DNA from: Piscinibacter sp. HJYY11
GTDB taxonomy: Bacteria; Pseudomonadota; Gammaproteobacteria; Burkholderiales; Burkholderiaceae_C
NCBI RefSeq assembly: GCF_016735515.1
Contig: NZ_JAERQZ010000001.1
Location: forward strand, 3,832,746-3,896,745
DNA length: 64,000 nt
Reading direction: 5' to 3'
The notes beneath the pieces were generated by a model, which made no database searches, was not told the DNA's origin, and saw nothing but the letters and a program-made list of their open reading frames with translations. Below are positions 1 through 9,300 of the stretch, one piece after another. A program made the position numbers and the translations under genes. How positions within the stretch are numbered: the stretch's first letter is position 1; each line of letters opens with the position of its first letter.

Positions 1-319
1 GCGCCCAATAAACTGCGTCTCTAAAAGGCGGAGTTCGCAAGGAAGGAAGGAAAACCACCGCTCGACCTGAAGCCACCTCCGAGACCGTCAGGCTGCCCGA
101 TGGGTCTTCCGCAAAGGTCATGAAGCGCGAGACGCTGACAGGTTGGTCGCCGCTTGGCACAAACGCCGGTATGCCGTTGGGTTCGACGGACGCCAATGCA
201 TGCAGAGTGACGGCCAGTAGTGCCAGTAGAAGAGCGCTACGCACCCACTGACCGATACACCGCAGGCGCTGCAAAGCACCGTCTCCGCATAGGCGTCCAA
301 GCCCGTGAGACGCATACAT
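1..319 (-). CDS. N-terminus of a 7TMR-DISM-type membrane sensor protein (partial)
   Basis: The minus strand reads in frame from an ATG at 319 to the left edge, 106 codons without a stop, so the C-terminus lies outside the window. After a basic start there is a signal-anchor stretch (about residues 25-42, rich in Leu/Ala) ending near ALA-SV. Behind it comes a segment with the pattern RFMTFAEDPSGSLTVSEV followed by FRDAVYWA. That pattern resembles the extracellular 7TMR-DISM domain found ahead of seven membrane helices in bacterial histidine kinases and diguanylate cyclases. A GGGAAG element lies about 6 bases before the ATG. The output domain is not visible, so kinase or cyclase remains open. 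The family call is from pattern recognition only. Confidence 0.6.
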   Translation of the reverse strand, partial: MYASHGLGRLCGDGALQRLRCIGQWVRSALLLALLAVTLHALASVEPNGIPAFVPSGDQPVSVSRFMTFAEDPSGSLTVSEVASGRAVVFLPSLRTPPFRDAVYWA

Positions 320-372
320 GAGAAACTTCCCGCCTAGCCAAGGCGCGCGCCGCGGCAGCCCAGGAGTTGGAA

Positions 373-600
373 ATGGTTGTCCCGGCACCGTTTGTCCCCC
401 GCCCCGATGTGTGGAGCTATGTCTATGCCCCAACGGAAGACGGAAGGAACTTTGCGGTCTTGGTTGGGGGCGATCCGACCCCCATTGTGACCCTGAGATT
501 TGAAGAGAACGCCAAGAGGATTGTCAGCACGGGCAACTTGACCGGCTATCCAGATATCGCTGCACTAGCAGCTGACGACAAGGGCGAAGTGTGGTGCTAA
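373..600 (+). CDS. small hypothetical protein
   Basis: This 75-residue frame starts at the ATG at 373 behind a CAGGAG ribosome site with 6-base spacing; a TTG two codons earlier is less likely. The protein has no signal peptide or membrane segment and ends in a short acidic region and EVWC. It contains a phrase like VYAPTEDGRNFAVLVGG that looks like real beta-rich protein. I do not recognise the family. It lies tail to tail with the ketoacyl synthase gene, 8 bases away. It could be a stand-alone small gene or the remainder of something longer. Confidence 0.45.
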   Translation: MVVPAPFVPRPDVWSYVYAPTEDGRNFAVLVGGDPTPIVTLRFEENAKRIVSTGNLTGYPDIAALAADDKGEVWC

Positions 601-608
601 CGCTTCGG

Positions 609-1745
609 TCAGCAAACAGTCAGCAGAGCATGTCCATATGAAAAGCGGGCGCTCTCCGGGACAGTGATCAGAATTTTTTGGCCGGATCGCAACTCTTTGG
701 TCCGAGCCAGCTCCTCCAGCATCAGGATCATTGATGCGGTTGCCACATTGCCCACATGCGCCAGGTTGGTGAACCACTTCGAAAGTGGAATGCCAATGCC
801 TTGCTCCTTCAGCTCTGTGCAAAGAGGATTGCGGAACACTTCCGACGAAATGTGCGGCAAGTAGTGATCCACGGTCGCCACATCAAAATCGTGTTTGGCG
901 GCGGCGTCTTTGAGCGACTTCACTGCAAGTTGAACGATGTGACTTCCGAGCAGACGAGTATCTTGTTTGACCGACATGATCGACTTGCTGAGCCATTCAT
1001 TCGGTTCAAACCTGCAGTAGCCTTGTAGTTCGCCTGCCTCGTCACGTTCACCCGCGACATACATGCACGTCGGCATCTTGTTCGCATATGAGCGAATGTC
1101 TATCCATTCGATCTTGAGCGGCCTGTCACCATGCGCCTTGTTCTCTAGCCGGATGGCTCCCGAACCATCTGAAAGCATCCATCGCAAGAATTCCTTGTCA
1201 AAGGAAAGCAAGGGGTTGTCGCGCAAAGCCAATTCGTTGTCAGCTTCATTCTGGAAGTATTTCGCCAGCATCCAATGCGACAGCATCTCAGAGCCGGAGC
1301 AAATCGCGTTTTCGGTATGGCCACTGGCAATGGAGAGATAGGCCATTTGCAGCGCTTGGATGCTTGCGGCGCATGAACCTGCGAACGAAGCGATCTCCAT
1401 ATCGTCGCCGCCAAGCGCCGCGTGCACCATCGCGGCATGCGACGGGACCAGTTGATCCGGTGAGGCAGTCCCACAAGCGAGCAATTGCAACTTCTGTTGC
1501 GTGAAACGTGCATCGAACAGCAAGCGAATCGATGCTGCGGCCAGTTGGGCATTGCTGTGTGTCGGGGTGCCGCCCTTCTCCAGCGCGTAGTGACGCGTCT
1601 GAATGCCATTGTTCCTGAGTACCACCCGGCGGGCCCGAGATGGCTTGCCGTTGATCATCCCCAGGTAGGCTTCCATCGCCTCATTTTCGACTGGTGCGTT
1701 TGGGAGAAAACGGGAGATGCCGGTGACGTAGACAGCTTTAGACAT
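609..1745 (-). CDS. beta-ketoacyl-ACP synthase III family protein
   Basis: This 378-residue protein has the thiolase fold pattern of KASIII (FabH-like) condensing enzymes. The active-site Cys lies in AGSCAAS (about residue 125), the His in LPHISSE (about 298) and the Asn in HVGNVATAS (about 333), so the full Cys-His-Asn triad is present. The N-terminal VYVTGISRFLPNAPV is typical of the subgroup used in secondary lipid or polyketide routes (aryl polyene or dialkylresorcinol type) rather than housekeeping FabH. I chose the ATG at 1745; a TTG at 1763 would add six residues. No acyl carrier protein or other pathway genes are next to it. The gene is divergent from a second, degenerate KASIII-like gene. 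The reaction, decarboxylative condensation of an acyl-CoA with malonyl-ACP, is known for the family; the product is unknown. Confidence 0.88.
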   Translation of the reverse strand: MSKAVYVTGISRFLPNAPVENEAMEAYLGMINGKPSRARRVVLRNNGIQTRHYALEKGGTPTHSNAQLAAASIRLLFDARFTQQKLQLLACGTASPDQLVPSHAAMVHAALGGDDMEIASFAGSCAASIQALQMAYLSIASGHTENAICSGSEMLSHWMLAKYFQNEADNELALRDNPLLSFDKEFLRWMLSDGSGAIRLENKAHGDRPLKIEWIDIRSYANKMPTCMYVAGERDEAGELQGYCRFEPNEWLSKSIMSVKQDTRLLGSHIVQLAVKSLKDAAAKHDFDVATVDHYLPHISSEVFRNPLCTELKEQGIGIPLSKWFTNLAHVGNVATASMILMLEELARTKELRSGQKILITVPESARFSYGHALLTVC

Positions 1746-2073
1746 GCCGTAATTGTTTCGCAATTAGTGGCCGCTGGCTTACCGAAACCAGGGGAGAAGG
1801 CAGTCTGGCGTGACGAAAGTCGCTGTCGGGAAGGGATGGCGGCATCTGAAGCGGCCCCGCATCCAAATGGGCACTGATCTGTGCGCAACTCCGTTGCTGT
1901 CCAAGCGACGAGCCCATAGAGCTTGGCCTTTCGGTTGCTGGCTTTGGGGTTGAGGATCGCGCGCTTGGGTGCGTTGGCGACCCACCGGAGCGACTCAGGC
2001 GCCGTGTCGACCGCGACTTCCTGCTTCCCGTAGACTAGTCCCGAGCAGGTCGATGACAGGGCGAGACACCAGG
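1746..2073. promoter_or_regulatory. divergent intergenic region with a short inverted repeat
   Basis: This 328-base gap separates two divergent condensing-enzyme genes and should hold both promoters. The only clear structure is the inverted repeat AATTG-TTTCG-CAATT at 1751-1765, right at the 5' end of the minus-strand KASIII gene. It could be a regulator site or an RNA hairpin. No gene is seen in the rest. An in-frame extension of the downstream plus-strand gene back to 1969 is arginine-rich and looks non-coding. Confidence 0.3.
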
Positions 2074-2916
2074 ATGACGGACGCGTTCATTAACCGAGTT
2101 GCAGCTTTCAATTGGCAGCGCGATGCGGCGTTCATTTCATTCCTCGGCGCCTTGGTAGGTCCGCAGGGGAGCTCTGAAGCCCCTAGCGCGTCGGTTCTCG
2201 CGGCACAAGCGGTTCAGCTACTTGGAGCTTCGAGAAGATGCGACCTGCTGGTAGTCGCTACCACGCTTCCCAGCGATCCAGAGTTTGCCGAAGAGGTCCG
2301 AGCCCGCGTAGAAAGAGCGCCTCGCGAGACGATCTTCTTCAACGGTTCATCGTGCGGGTTTTCGGCGCTGAAACACGCGTGGATGCGGCTGCGAGTGGAA
2401 GAGGCGCGAAGCGTCGTGATCGCCTGTGCCGACAGCAACTCAGGTATGTCACCAGAGGCCTACGCCAGCATATACGGTCGAGGCTTGCCAGCCGGCGGCT
2501 CCCCCAGCTCGCTTGGATGGGCCATGATCGTTGAGGATCGCATCCGCGGCGAACAAGCATTTCGGCTCGATTGGATTTCTCTTCTGGCCGATTCCGCACA
2601 AGCGCCTGCCTCGATGGCGACAATGATCGCGGACGTTGTTCGCGAGCGCGGAATGAAAGAGCTGAGCGGGAACGACCTCGTGTTGCACGCGTCCGATTCG
2701 GTGAAGATCGACACATGGGCAAGCTTTTCCGTCGACGCGGATGCGCATGTTCAGTCTGCCTCTGGGGAAGGGAGCTCCCTTGTCCTTGGCGGTCTAACCG
2801 ACGTCGGTGCTCGCCTCGAAATGAGCCAGGGACGTCGATTCGTGGCAATTGCGCGGGACGACGGCTCGACTTGGATCGCGCACATGACTCTGTGCAAGCA
2901 AGGTTCAAGCACTTGA
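2074..2916 (+). CDS. divergent KASIII/thiolase-like protein, probably catalytically altered
   Basis: This 280-residue protein resembles the first half of a KASIII enzyme. The phrase NGSSCGFSALKHAWM has a Cys (about residue 94) where the nucleophile lies, followed by VVIACADSNSG, matching the strand-helix-strand pattern after the active-site Cys. The C-terminal half is short, and I see no counterpart of the conserved His-motif or Asn-motif. It is about 60-100 residues shorter than normal members. The start could be ATG 2053 or ATG 2074. It is followed after 33 bases by a FixJ-type regulator and lies divergent to a complete KASIII. It may be a non-catalytic partner or an acyl-binding protein. 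The family call is moderately secure; the role is not known. Confidence 0.6.
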   Translation: MTDAFINRVAAFNWQRDAAFISFLGALVGPQGSSEAPSASVLAAQAVQLLGASRRCDLLVVATTLPSDPEFAEEVRARVERAPRETIFFNGSSCGFSALKHAWMRLRVEEARSVVIACADSNSGMSPEAYASIYGRGLPAGGSPSSLGWAMIVEDRIRGEQAFRLDWISLLADSAQAPASMATMIADVVRERGMKELSGNDLVLHASDSVKIDTWASFSVDADAHVQSASGEGSSLVLGGLTDVGARLEMSQGRRFVAIARDDGSTWIAHMTLCKQGSST

Positions 2917-2949
2917 AGCACCACGTACGCCCGAAACAGGTCTAACGCG

Positions 2950-3630
2950 ATGTCGAGCCCCGTTCCAACGGTCTATGTCGTCGATGACGAAGTAGAGGCG
3001 CGCGAATCCATGGGCTGGGTGCTTCGATCCCGTCGAATCCTTTGGGAAGGCTATGCAAGCGCAGATGCGTTCGAAGCCGCCATCGATGCCTATCCGCTAC
3101 AAATGGGTGGTGCCGAGGCGTGGCCAGGTTGCGCTAGTTGTGTGCTGCTGGACGTCGGAATGCCCGGCACAAGCGGGCTTGTTCTTTTTGAAAGACTCAG
3201 GAACCGCGGCATGATTGAACGCATGCCGGTCATTTTTCTGACGGGTCATGGTGATGTTGCTATGGCGGTGGCCGCACTTCAACGCGGAGCCTTCGACTTC
3301 ATCGAGAAGCCTGCCGCGGCCGCCCAGTTGGTATCGAGAATCGACGCTGCTCTCGCCAGCAGTCGTGAACATCTTCGCAAGGTGAAGGAGCAGGCTCTTC
3401 TCCGGCAGAGCATTAGTGTTTTGACACGACGCGAACGGGAAGTGGCTTACCAAGCAGTACTTGGTCAAACGAACGGTGAGATCGCGGAGTCTTTGCGCAT
3501 CAACATTCGCACCGTTGAAACTCACCGAGCCGCGGCGTTCGCGAAGCTGGGCGCGCGATCGCCTCTGGAGTTGCTACACCGACTGCGGCAGGCGAACACC
3601 GATCCCGTGGTCTTGATCGAGCACCCATAA
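2950..3630 (+). CDS. FixJ/NarL-type two-component response regulator
   Basis: This 226-residue protein has an N-terminal receiver domain starting VYVVDDE. The phospho-acceptor Asp lies in VLLDVGMPG (about residue 68), Thr in FLTGHGD and Lys in IEKP. A C-terminal LuxR-type helix-turn-helix follows (LTRREREV ... NGEIAESLRINIRTVETHRA). This arrangement is the FixJ/TtrR pattern of response regulators. The receiver has an extra 10 or so residues before the Asp strand (MGGAEAWPG). No partner kinase is adjacent, although the sensor-like gene at the left edge of the window could be one. It probably sits in an operon with the KASIII-like gene 33 bases upstream, so it may control condensing-enzyme expression; that link is inference. 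Confidence 0.9.
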   Translation: MSSPVPTVYVVDDEVEARESMGWVLRSRRILWEGYASADAFEAAIDAYPLQMGGAEAWPGCASCVLLDVGMPGTSGLVLFERLRNRGMIERMPVIFLTGHGDVAMAVAALQRGAFDFIEKPAAAAQLVSRIDAALASSREHLRKVKEQALLRQSISVLTRREREVAYQAVLGQTNGEIAESLRINIRTVETHRAAAFAKLGARSPLELLHRLRQANTDPVVLIEHP

Positions 3631-3941
3631 GGGCAAGGTAGATTCCGGCGGCGTCGTGCACTACGTTGGAGCGCGTGAGCGCTGTGCTGATGCAGCCCCT
3701 CCGGGGCGTGCTTACATTTGGCAATAAGTTTTCGGCGATCTGCGTACCGCTACGGAGTTCCCCAACTGCCAAACCAGTTTCCACTTGCTTGGTCCGACTC
3801 TGAACCAATGCCATGTTGCTGCAATTTCCTCCGGTGCTTGCCCAAAGCTCAGCTGCAGTGTGCGACACGACCTTTCAGCGACCGGACCAATCGAGTCGAG
3901 ACGATCGAGCATGGAAGCGCACCGACTACGTCGTTTCAATC
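3631..3941. other. intergenic stretch without a recognisable gene
   Basis: These 311 bases hold no convincing reading frame or clear terminator. They separate the regulator from accessory DNA, and open frames in them have random-looking translations. Confidence 0.4.
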
Positions 3942-4397
3942 ATGGAGGTACGCCTTGATGCGTTCGATCCGGATAACTGTGCCGCTTCAAACCCTCTGCA
4001 GCAATTTCTTGAGTCACACGGTGCGAAAGAGACATCCTTTAGCGGCAAGCGCCTTTATGTTGGGCGTTTGATCGAACATGGGCTGGGTTGTTTCGAAGAA
4101 GCGCATACAGAGCCCAACAACTATTTCGTGAGACTAAAGACACCGGTGGGCATAGCGTCCATTTGGTCCCCAGATCTCCGACGTGCGATGAACGAATGTG
4201 GGGCGACCTTGGGAGACAACATCATGCTGGGCTACGAAGGCATGGTGGCGGTCACGCGCAGGACTCGTCGCTTCGACCGTCATGGGAAGGTCGCTTCGCT
4301 TCAACTCGATACGACATTCCGCCCGACGTGGATCGCGAAAAGACTTAGTGCAGCAACGGTTCCGGGAGACCGGGTGGCAGCCGACGCGACCTGCTAG
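3942..4397 (+). CDS. stand-alone LPD7/KfrB-like domain protein
   Basis: This 151-residue protein contains a segment of the form KRLYVGRLIEHG ... NYFVRLKT ... WSPDLRRAM ... GATLGDNIML. It matches the pattern of the LPD7/KfrB-type domain found at the ends of plasmid TraC primases, MobA/TraI relaxases and KfrB proteins: a small beta domain with a WGxDLxRA core and a GD turn. Here the core reads WSPDLRRAM. The domain stands alone without primase or relaxase parts. ATG 3942 is the most natural start, and an upstream extension to 3813 looks non-coding. The last 20 residues diverge from the usual pattern. It points to plasmid or integrative-element ancestry of this stretch. It may be a fragment of a larger gene. 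Confidence 0.55.
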   Translation: MEVRLDAFDPDNCAASNPLQQFLESHGAKETSFSGKRLYVGRLIEHGLGCFEEAHTEPNNYFVRLKTPVGIASIWSPDLRRAMNECGATLGDNIMLGYEGMVAVTRRTRRFDRHGKVASLQLDTTFRPTWIAKRLSAATVPGDRVAADATC

Positions 4398-4557
4398 GCG
4401 CAATGGCTTCTGCGTTCTCCAAAGTACAGGCGGGCAACGGAGAGACGCGCCCGCGATAACCCGCTGCCCGTCGACCCTACGGGCAGTTCACGCGAAGAGC
4501 GTCGCCACCGCAGGTCAAGCAGCACGGTCGCTAGCGCCGTTCACTACGGCTACGACG

Positions 4558-4815
4558 TTATGCGTCCCTCTTCTGGGTGATCTGTTCGGCCAAGCGCCCG
4601 AATGGATTACCGGCCATCGCAGTGGCCAGAGCTTCCACGGCTGCAGCGTTGACGAATGCTGCGAGAAGTTGCGGCTTTCCTACAACCCACGCCGGGCCAA
4701 ACTCTTCGTCGAAATACTCGAGGGCGGCTGCGAAGTGCTGCCGCACCTTCTCGTGCGCCAATGCAGTGGTCCGCATGTCTTCTTGAAAGCTCTCTTGCCC
4801 TTCTAAGCCTGTCAT
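4558..4815 (-). CDS. small conserved protein, paralogue of the one at 22557-22796
   Basis: This 85-residue protein starts at ATG 4815 behind a GGGAG element. Its core HFAAALEYFDEEFGP and the following KPQLLAAFVNAAAVEALATAMAG match a second small protein in this window (22557-22796) almost position for position: HFAAAIEHFDEEFGP and KPELLAVFVKAAAMESLAAAIAG. Both begin MTG. The conserved part predicts two helices, the second Ala-rich. I do not recognise the family. The two copies lie on opposite strands and bracket the RHS/secretion region. The duplication makes this a real gene despite its size. The function is unknown. Confidence 0.65.
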   Translation of the reverse strand: MTGLEGQESFQEDMRTTALAHEKVRQHFAAALEYFDEEFGPAWVVGKPQLLAAFVNAAAVEALATAMAGNPFGRLAEQITQKRDA

Positions 4816-4839
4816 CTCAGTCTCCCGTTCGTACGCCAA

Positions 4840-6323
4840 TCATGAGCGCTCGGCCGCATTTGAGTAATCCCTCGGGAGCGTGAGTTCACTTCGGGAAGCC
4901 ACGATGTCAGGCGACATGAAAAATTGCCCGCCCCTAGTACACCGAGAGCTCGAACCTTCCCCCGCTGACTCACGAAAGCTCTCGAAGCGAAGCTGAACAG
5001 GCTGGGCTTGATGACATAGACGAGACCACGTGCGATCACGGTGCGAACGTTGAGAAGCCCTTGTGTTAGATAGGTGCTTCAGCGCGCTTCTTCGTTTGAC
5101 AAGACCGAACGTTCACTTTGGGAGCACGCCGGTTGCCTCGCCGACAAACCGCGATGGACCGTGCAATGAACGAGTGGTGGATAGGTATAGACGGCTCCAA
5201 GCGCAAGCTCAATGCGGCGCTCATGGACGAGCGCAGCACGCCGACGTCGACACGATGCCGCAGGTAGTGCAGCGTTGCTGGGCTGAGTGCGTGACGGTGG
5301 TGCGTTGCTGGAGCACGCGCATTTATGCCTCGGAGTCCGCTGGCCCGTAAGGGAGTCCGTGCTTGTGCCGCTTGTTTGCTTGCACCAGGCTCTGGACGCT
5401 GGTTGCTCATCGGCCTGCCAGGTCACTGTTGGCAAACAGACCGTCTTGCGTCCCATGACACAGGAGAACGTACTTGCTGTCAACGATGGCAGCGCGTCCT
5501 TGTCTGCCAAGCGCGCTGAGTTGAGAGAGAGGCCGTGCAATGCTGCCTCCGTCCGGCACGCTGGGTGCGCTCCAACTTCGCATGCGACGTATCGGCCACT
5601 AACCCGCCCCCCGGTTGGCCCACCCACGCCCCCTAATGGGGGTGCGGGCCTATATGTAGTCGTTTCACAAACCGGATCGACCCCAGCTGTCTACTGACAG
5701 ATGGCTTGAGGCAGAGCCAGCGGATAAGTGAGAGTTCGAGTGCAAAGACCTTCGGAAACCGCTGAGCCCCCGCATAGGTCGTTAGCCGTCTCTTGCAACG
5801 TTCATCTGGTCGACACAAGCTGCGCTTGACACGCGTTCGCACGTCTACGTTCCGAGATGCTGCCGCATAGATCTCATGGAGCCAGCCCAGCAGCAATGAA
5901 TTCATCAACGCGGCTTTTCACCCTTGGAGCTCCATCGGCCTCGATTCTTCGACACGAGCATGACTCGGCGGTCGTATGCCTGCCGCGGCAGAAGTGCGCC
6001 GTTGGAATCGCCCCCAAAGGGGGGGCAAGAGCCGCCTTTAGACAACTTGCTATGCGACGGGCTGCCTCCAAAGGTGGGAAGCGGACTGACTGAAATGTTT
6101 TCATACTGCGATGGCGACGAAAACGACAAGTACGACGAAGAACGTCTCCGCGCAACGCTCGTTGGAAAAGGAATCAAGGGAGTGAAATGAAGAACCAGTC
6201 GAAGTCGACGTAACGCCCTCGGTTCGTCCGAGTCGCGCGTGTGCCGTCAGTCACCCGCCAGCACCTACACAAATACACCGTTATGCAAGTGCCATACGCA
6301 CTCGCAGGGAAGGGCTCGTCTTT
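4840..6323. other. 1.5-kb decayed region without an intact gene
   Basis: Apart from an IS110 transposase remnant (5154-5267) I see no intact gene here. Reading frames are short and have random-looking translations. Two GC hairpins stand out: one around 5627-5644, where five C and five G flank TAAT, and one at 6010-6026, GCCCCC-AAA-GGGGGGG. A promoter for the large RHS gene should lie in the last few hundred bases but I cannot identify it. The region looks like degraded mobile DNA between the small paralogue gene and the RHS operon. Confidence 0.45.
5154..5267 (+). pseudogene. IS110-family transposase N-terminal remnant
   Basis: A 37-codon frame reads MNEWWIGIDGSKRKLNAAL, which matches the start of IS110-family DEDD transposases (usual form W-V-G-I-D-V-S-K-x-x-L-D-x-A-L). 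The first catalytic Asp is kept. After MDE the similarity stops and a TAG follows at 5265. No continuation of the RNase-H-like domain or the C-terminal Ser domain could be followed in any frame downstream. It is therefore a dead fragment of about 25 recognisable residues. Confidence 0.5.
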
Positions 6324-9300
6324 ATGGGAAACGCAAATCTTTCAGGTCGCAGGCGGCAGCTCACCGCTCCATTCGCGGCCGCTGTGGGAAAGCTCGCTCG
6401 CGGGGCGCTGCGCGCTGTGTTGCCAGTCTTGGCAGCGATGCCGATGGCTATGGCTCAAGAGGTAATCCCCGATTTCCACAAGGAACCGGGTATCAATCCG
6501 AATCGCAGTTTCGTCAACCAAAGCTTCAACGAGCACATTGACCCATATACCGGTGCTCTGCAGTTGCACTACGTAGACATCCATGTACCTGGCAATGGTG
6601 GCTTCGATCTATCGGTAAATCGCTCCTACAACAGCGTGTCGTTTGATGAGAACAATCCTGCTGCGCACAGCGGGATCGCGGGCTTGGGGTGGACGATCCA
6701 CTTTGGTCGCGTACTTCACAAGACCAGCACGCTTCCGTGTTCCTCCAGCGCGTTCAGGGTGGACACCCTTGCCAATCCGGTCATTGAACTGCCGGATGGA
6801 AGTACCCAGATGCTGGTGTTCTCTGGGTCAGCCTCTCCGATGATGTACACCACCCAACGCTGGAAAGCGGACTGCGCTTCTGGGGGGGGCCTCATCGTTT
6901 ACTCGCCCGATGGCACCCGTTACGACATGACGCACCCTGTAGCAGTTGGCTCTGGTGCTGGCGTGAAATACGCGTGGTATACGCGGAGCATTGTCGACCG
7001 AAACAACAACAGCGCCACGGTGAACTATGTTTCCGGTACGCAGCGAATCTCCTCGGTCACGACAAGCGACGGTCGAAGCATCAACTTCACCTATCACAGC
7101 TATGGCTTGGTCAATACGATCAGCGCTCACGGCGCCACCTTCACCTACTCGTACCGAGAGATCACGGGAGTCCCGGGCTCGTACTACCTGACCCGTGTTG
7201 ATCGACCGGGGCCAGACGGGTCGAGCTGGCAGTACGAATACTTCGGAGTCCGCAACAACATTCCAGGTGGATACGCTCTCAATCGAGTGACCTACCCGGA
7301 AGGGGGCTACATCGACTACGACTACGGAAGCTCCACTTCTGACTACGTTGTATTCGATTCGACAGCTGCGGCAACGAGCCGCGCGACTGTTGTGAAATCG
7401 AAGCGCGCGAGCGGTGGAGGTACGTGGAATTTCTCTTATGTGCCCGCCCAAAGCCAAGGGTCGTTTGACAGGACGACGGTGTCCACTCCGTCAGGCACTG
7501 TGACCTACGACCACTACGGGGCGAACTACGCGCTTAGTGGGGAGTTGTGGCGCGTCGGTCTTCTCCGTCGCAAGCAACTTGGATCCATACGGACTGAGGT
7601 GTACACCTGGGCACCCTCTGCGGCAATCTCCAGCCAGCAATTCAAGCGACCCGGTGCATGGCAGGCTACGCGGCTTGATCCCGCGGTGTATGCCCCGCGG
7701 CTCACGGGTCGGACGATTACCCAGCACGGCACGGACCACAACACTAACTTCAGCAATTTCGACGGTTACGACAATCCCAGAACGATCTCGGAATCAGGGC
7801 CGAACGGCGGCAGCCGCACCACGAGTCTTACCTATTTTGACGGTGCGTCGAAGTGGATCATCAAGCAGCTGAAAGACCAGGTCGTTTCGGGCGGGGTGTC
7901 GATCACCCGAACTTTCGACACGAACGGTAACCTGCGAACGGTGAATCGCGACGGCATCACGACGGAACACTGGTATCACCCCGACGGCAATGTCAGCCAA
8001 ACAAGATTCCCTCGGAATCTTGACCACAGCTATTCGAATTACCACCGAGGCATCGCCCGCACTGAAACTCAGCCGGAAGGCGTCTCGTACTCGCGTGAGG
8101 TGAGCGATGCTGGCAATCTCATGTCAGAGCGCAATGGCGAAGGCAAGACGACCAGCTATACGTATGACGGTTTGAATCGCGTACGGTCAATCAACCTGCC
8201 GCGTGGTGATGACACCACGATCAACTACACCTCCACGAGCAAGACCGCGAGTCGCGGGGGGCTTGTTGAGACCACCACATTTGATGGCTTCGGACGCCCT
8301 CGACGGATCACGCTGGGAGGCATCGACCGCAACTATCTGCACGACGCACTTGGGCGGCTCACCTTTGTTTCGAATCCGAATACAAGCTCTACTGGGACTA
8401 CTTACGGGTATGACATCCTGGATCGCGTCACGCTCGTTCGCAACGCTGACAGCTCTGAGAAGGTCATCACCTACGGCGGTTCCACCAAAGCGGTCCGAGA
8501 CGAACGCTCGCATACGACCACATTTGGATACCGGGCGTATGGCGATCCCGCGCAGCAGTTCCTGATGTACGTTACAGCGCCAGGCTCGGTGTCGGGTGCA
8601 AGTATTTCGCTGGGTCGAAACGGCAAAGATCTCGTCACGAGCATGACTCAGGATGGCATTGCAAGAACTTTCGACTACTACACCTCCGGCTACATGGAGT
8701 GGTCAACAACGCCAGAGACTGGACGGACAGACTACGGACGTGACGCTGCCGGAAACATGACCACCAAGTCAGTGGGTGGCCAGACGACTGTTTTCTCCTA
8801 CGACAACCAGAATCGCCTGTACAACATTGACTACCCCGGTACCACCCCGGACGTCCGAAAAGGTTACTCAAGAACCCACAAGTTAAAGAGCGTCACCTCG
8901 TCGGTGGCCTCCAGAACGTTTGACTACGACGACAACGACAACCTGTCCACCGAAACGCTAGTGGTCGACGGTCTAAGCTTTGTGATCGGCTACGGCTACA
9001 ACGGCCGTGATCAGCTCGCCTCGATGACGTATCCCCGGTCGAATCGGACGGTAAGCTTCGCCCCGAACACCCTCGGACGCCCAACGCAGGTTGGCTCGTT
9101 CGTTACGTCGGTCTCCTATTGGCCGTCCGGTCAGGTCAACACCATCACCTATGGCAACGGTGCGACTTCTACATACGGTCAGCACTCGACACGACTCTGG
9201 CCAAATTCGTTTGTCACGACTCGACACGGGACCTACACCAACAGTTCGTATAGCTACGACACTGCGGGCAACCTGACAGGCATCTCCGACTCGGCCGACA

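Noticed and set aside
5079..5697. Overlapping frames on both strands (182 and 136 codons) in the gap before the RHS gene
   Set aside because: Cys- and Pro-rich translations with no family pattern; neither has a convincing ribosome site, and an IS110 remnant lies in the same place.
5627..6026. C-run/G-run hairpins as possible terminators or repeats of one element
   Set aside because: They differ in sequence and loop, are not followed by T-runs, and two cases are too few to call a repeat family.
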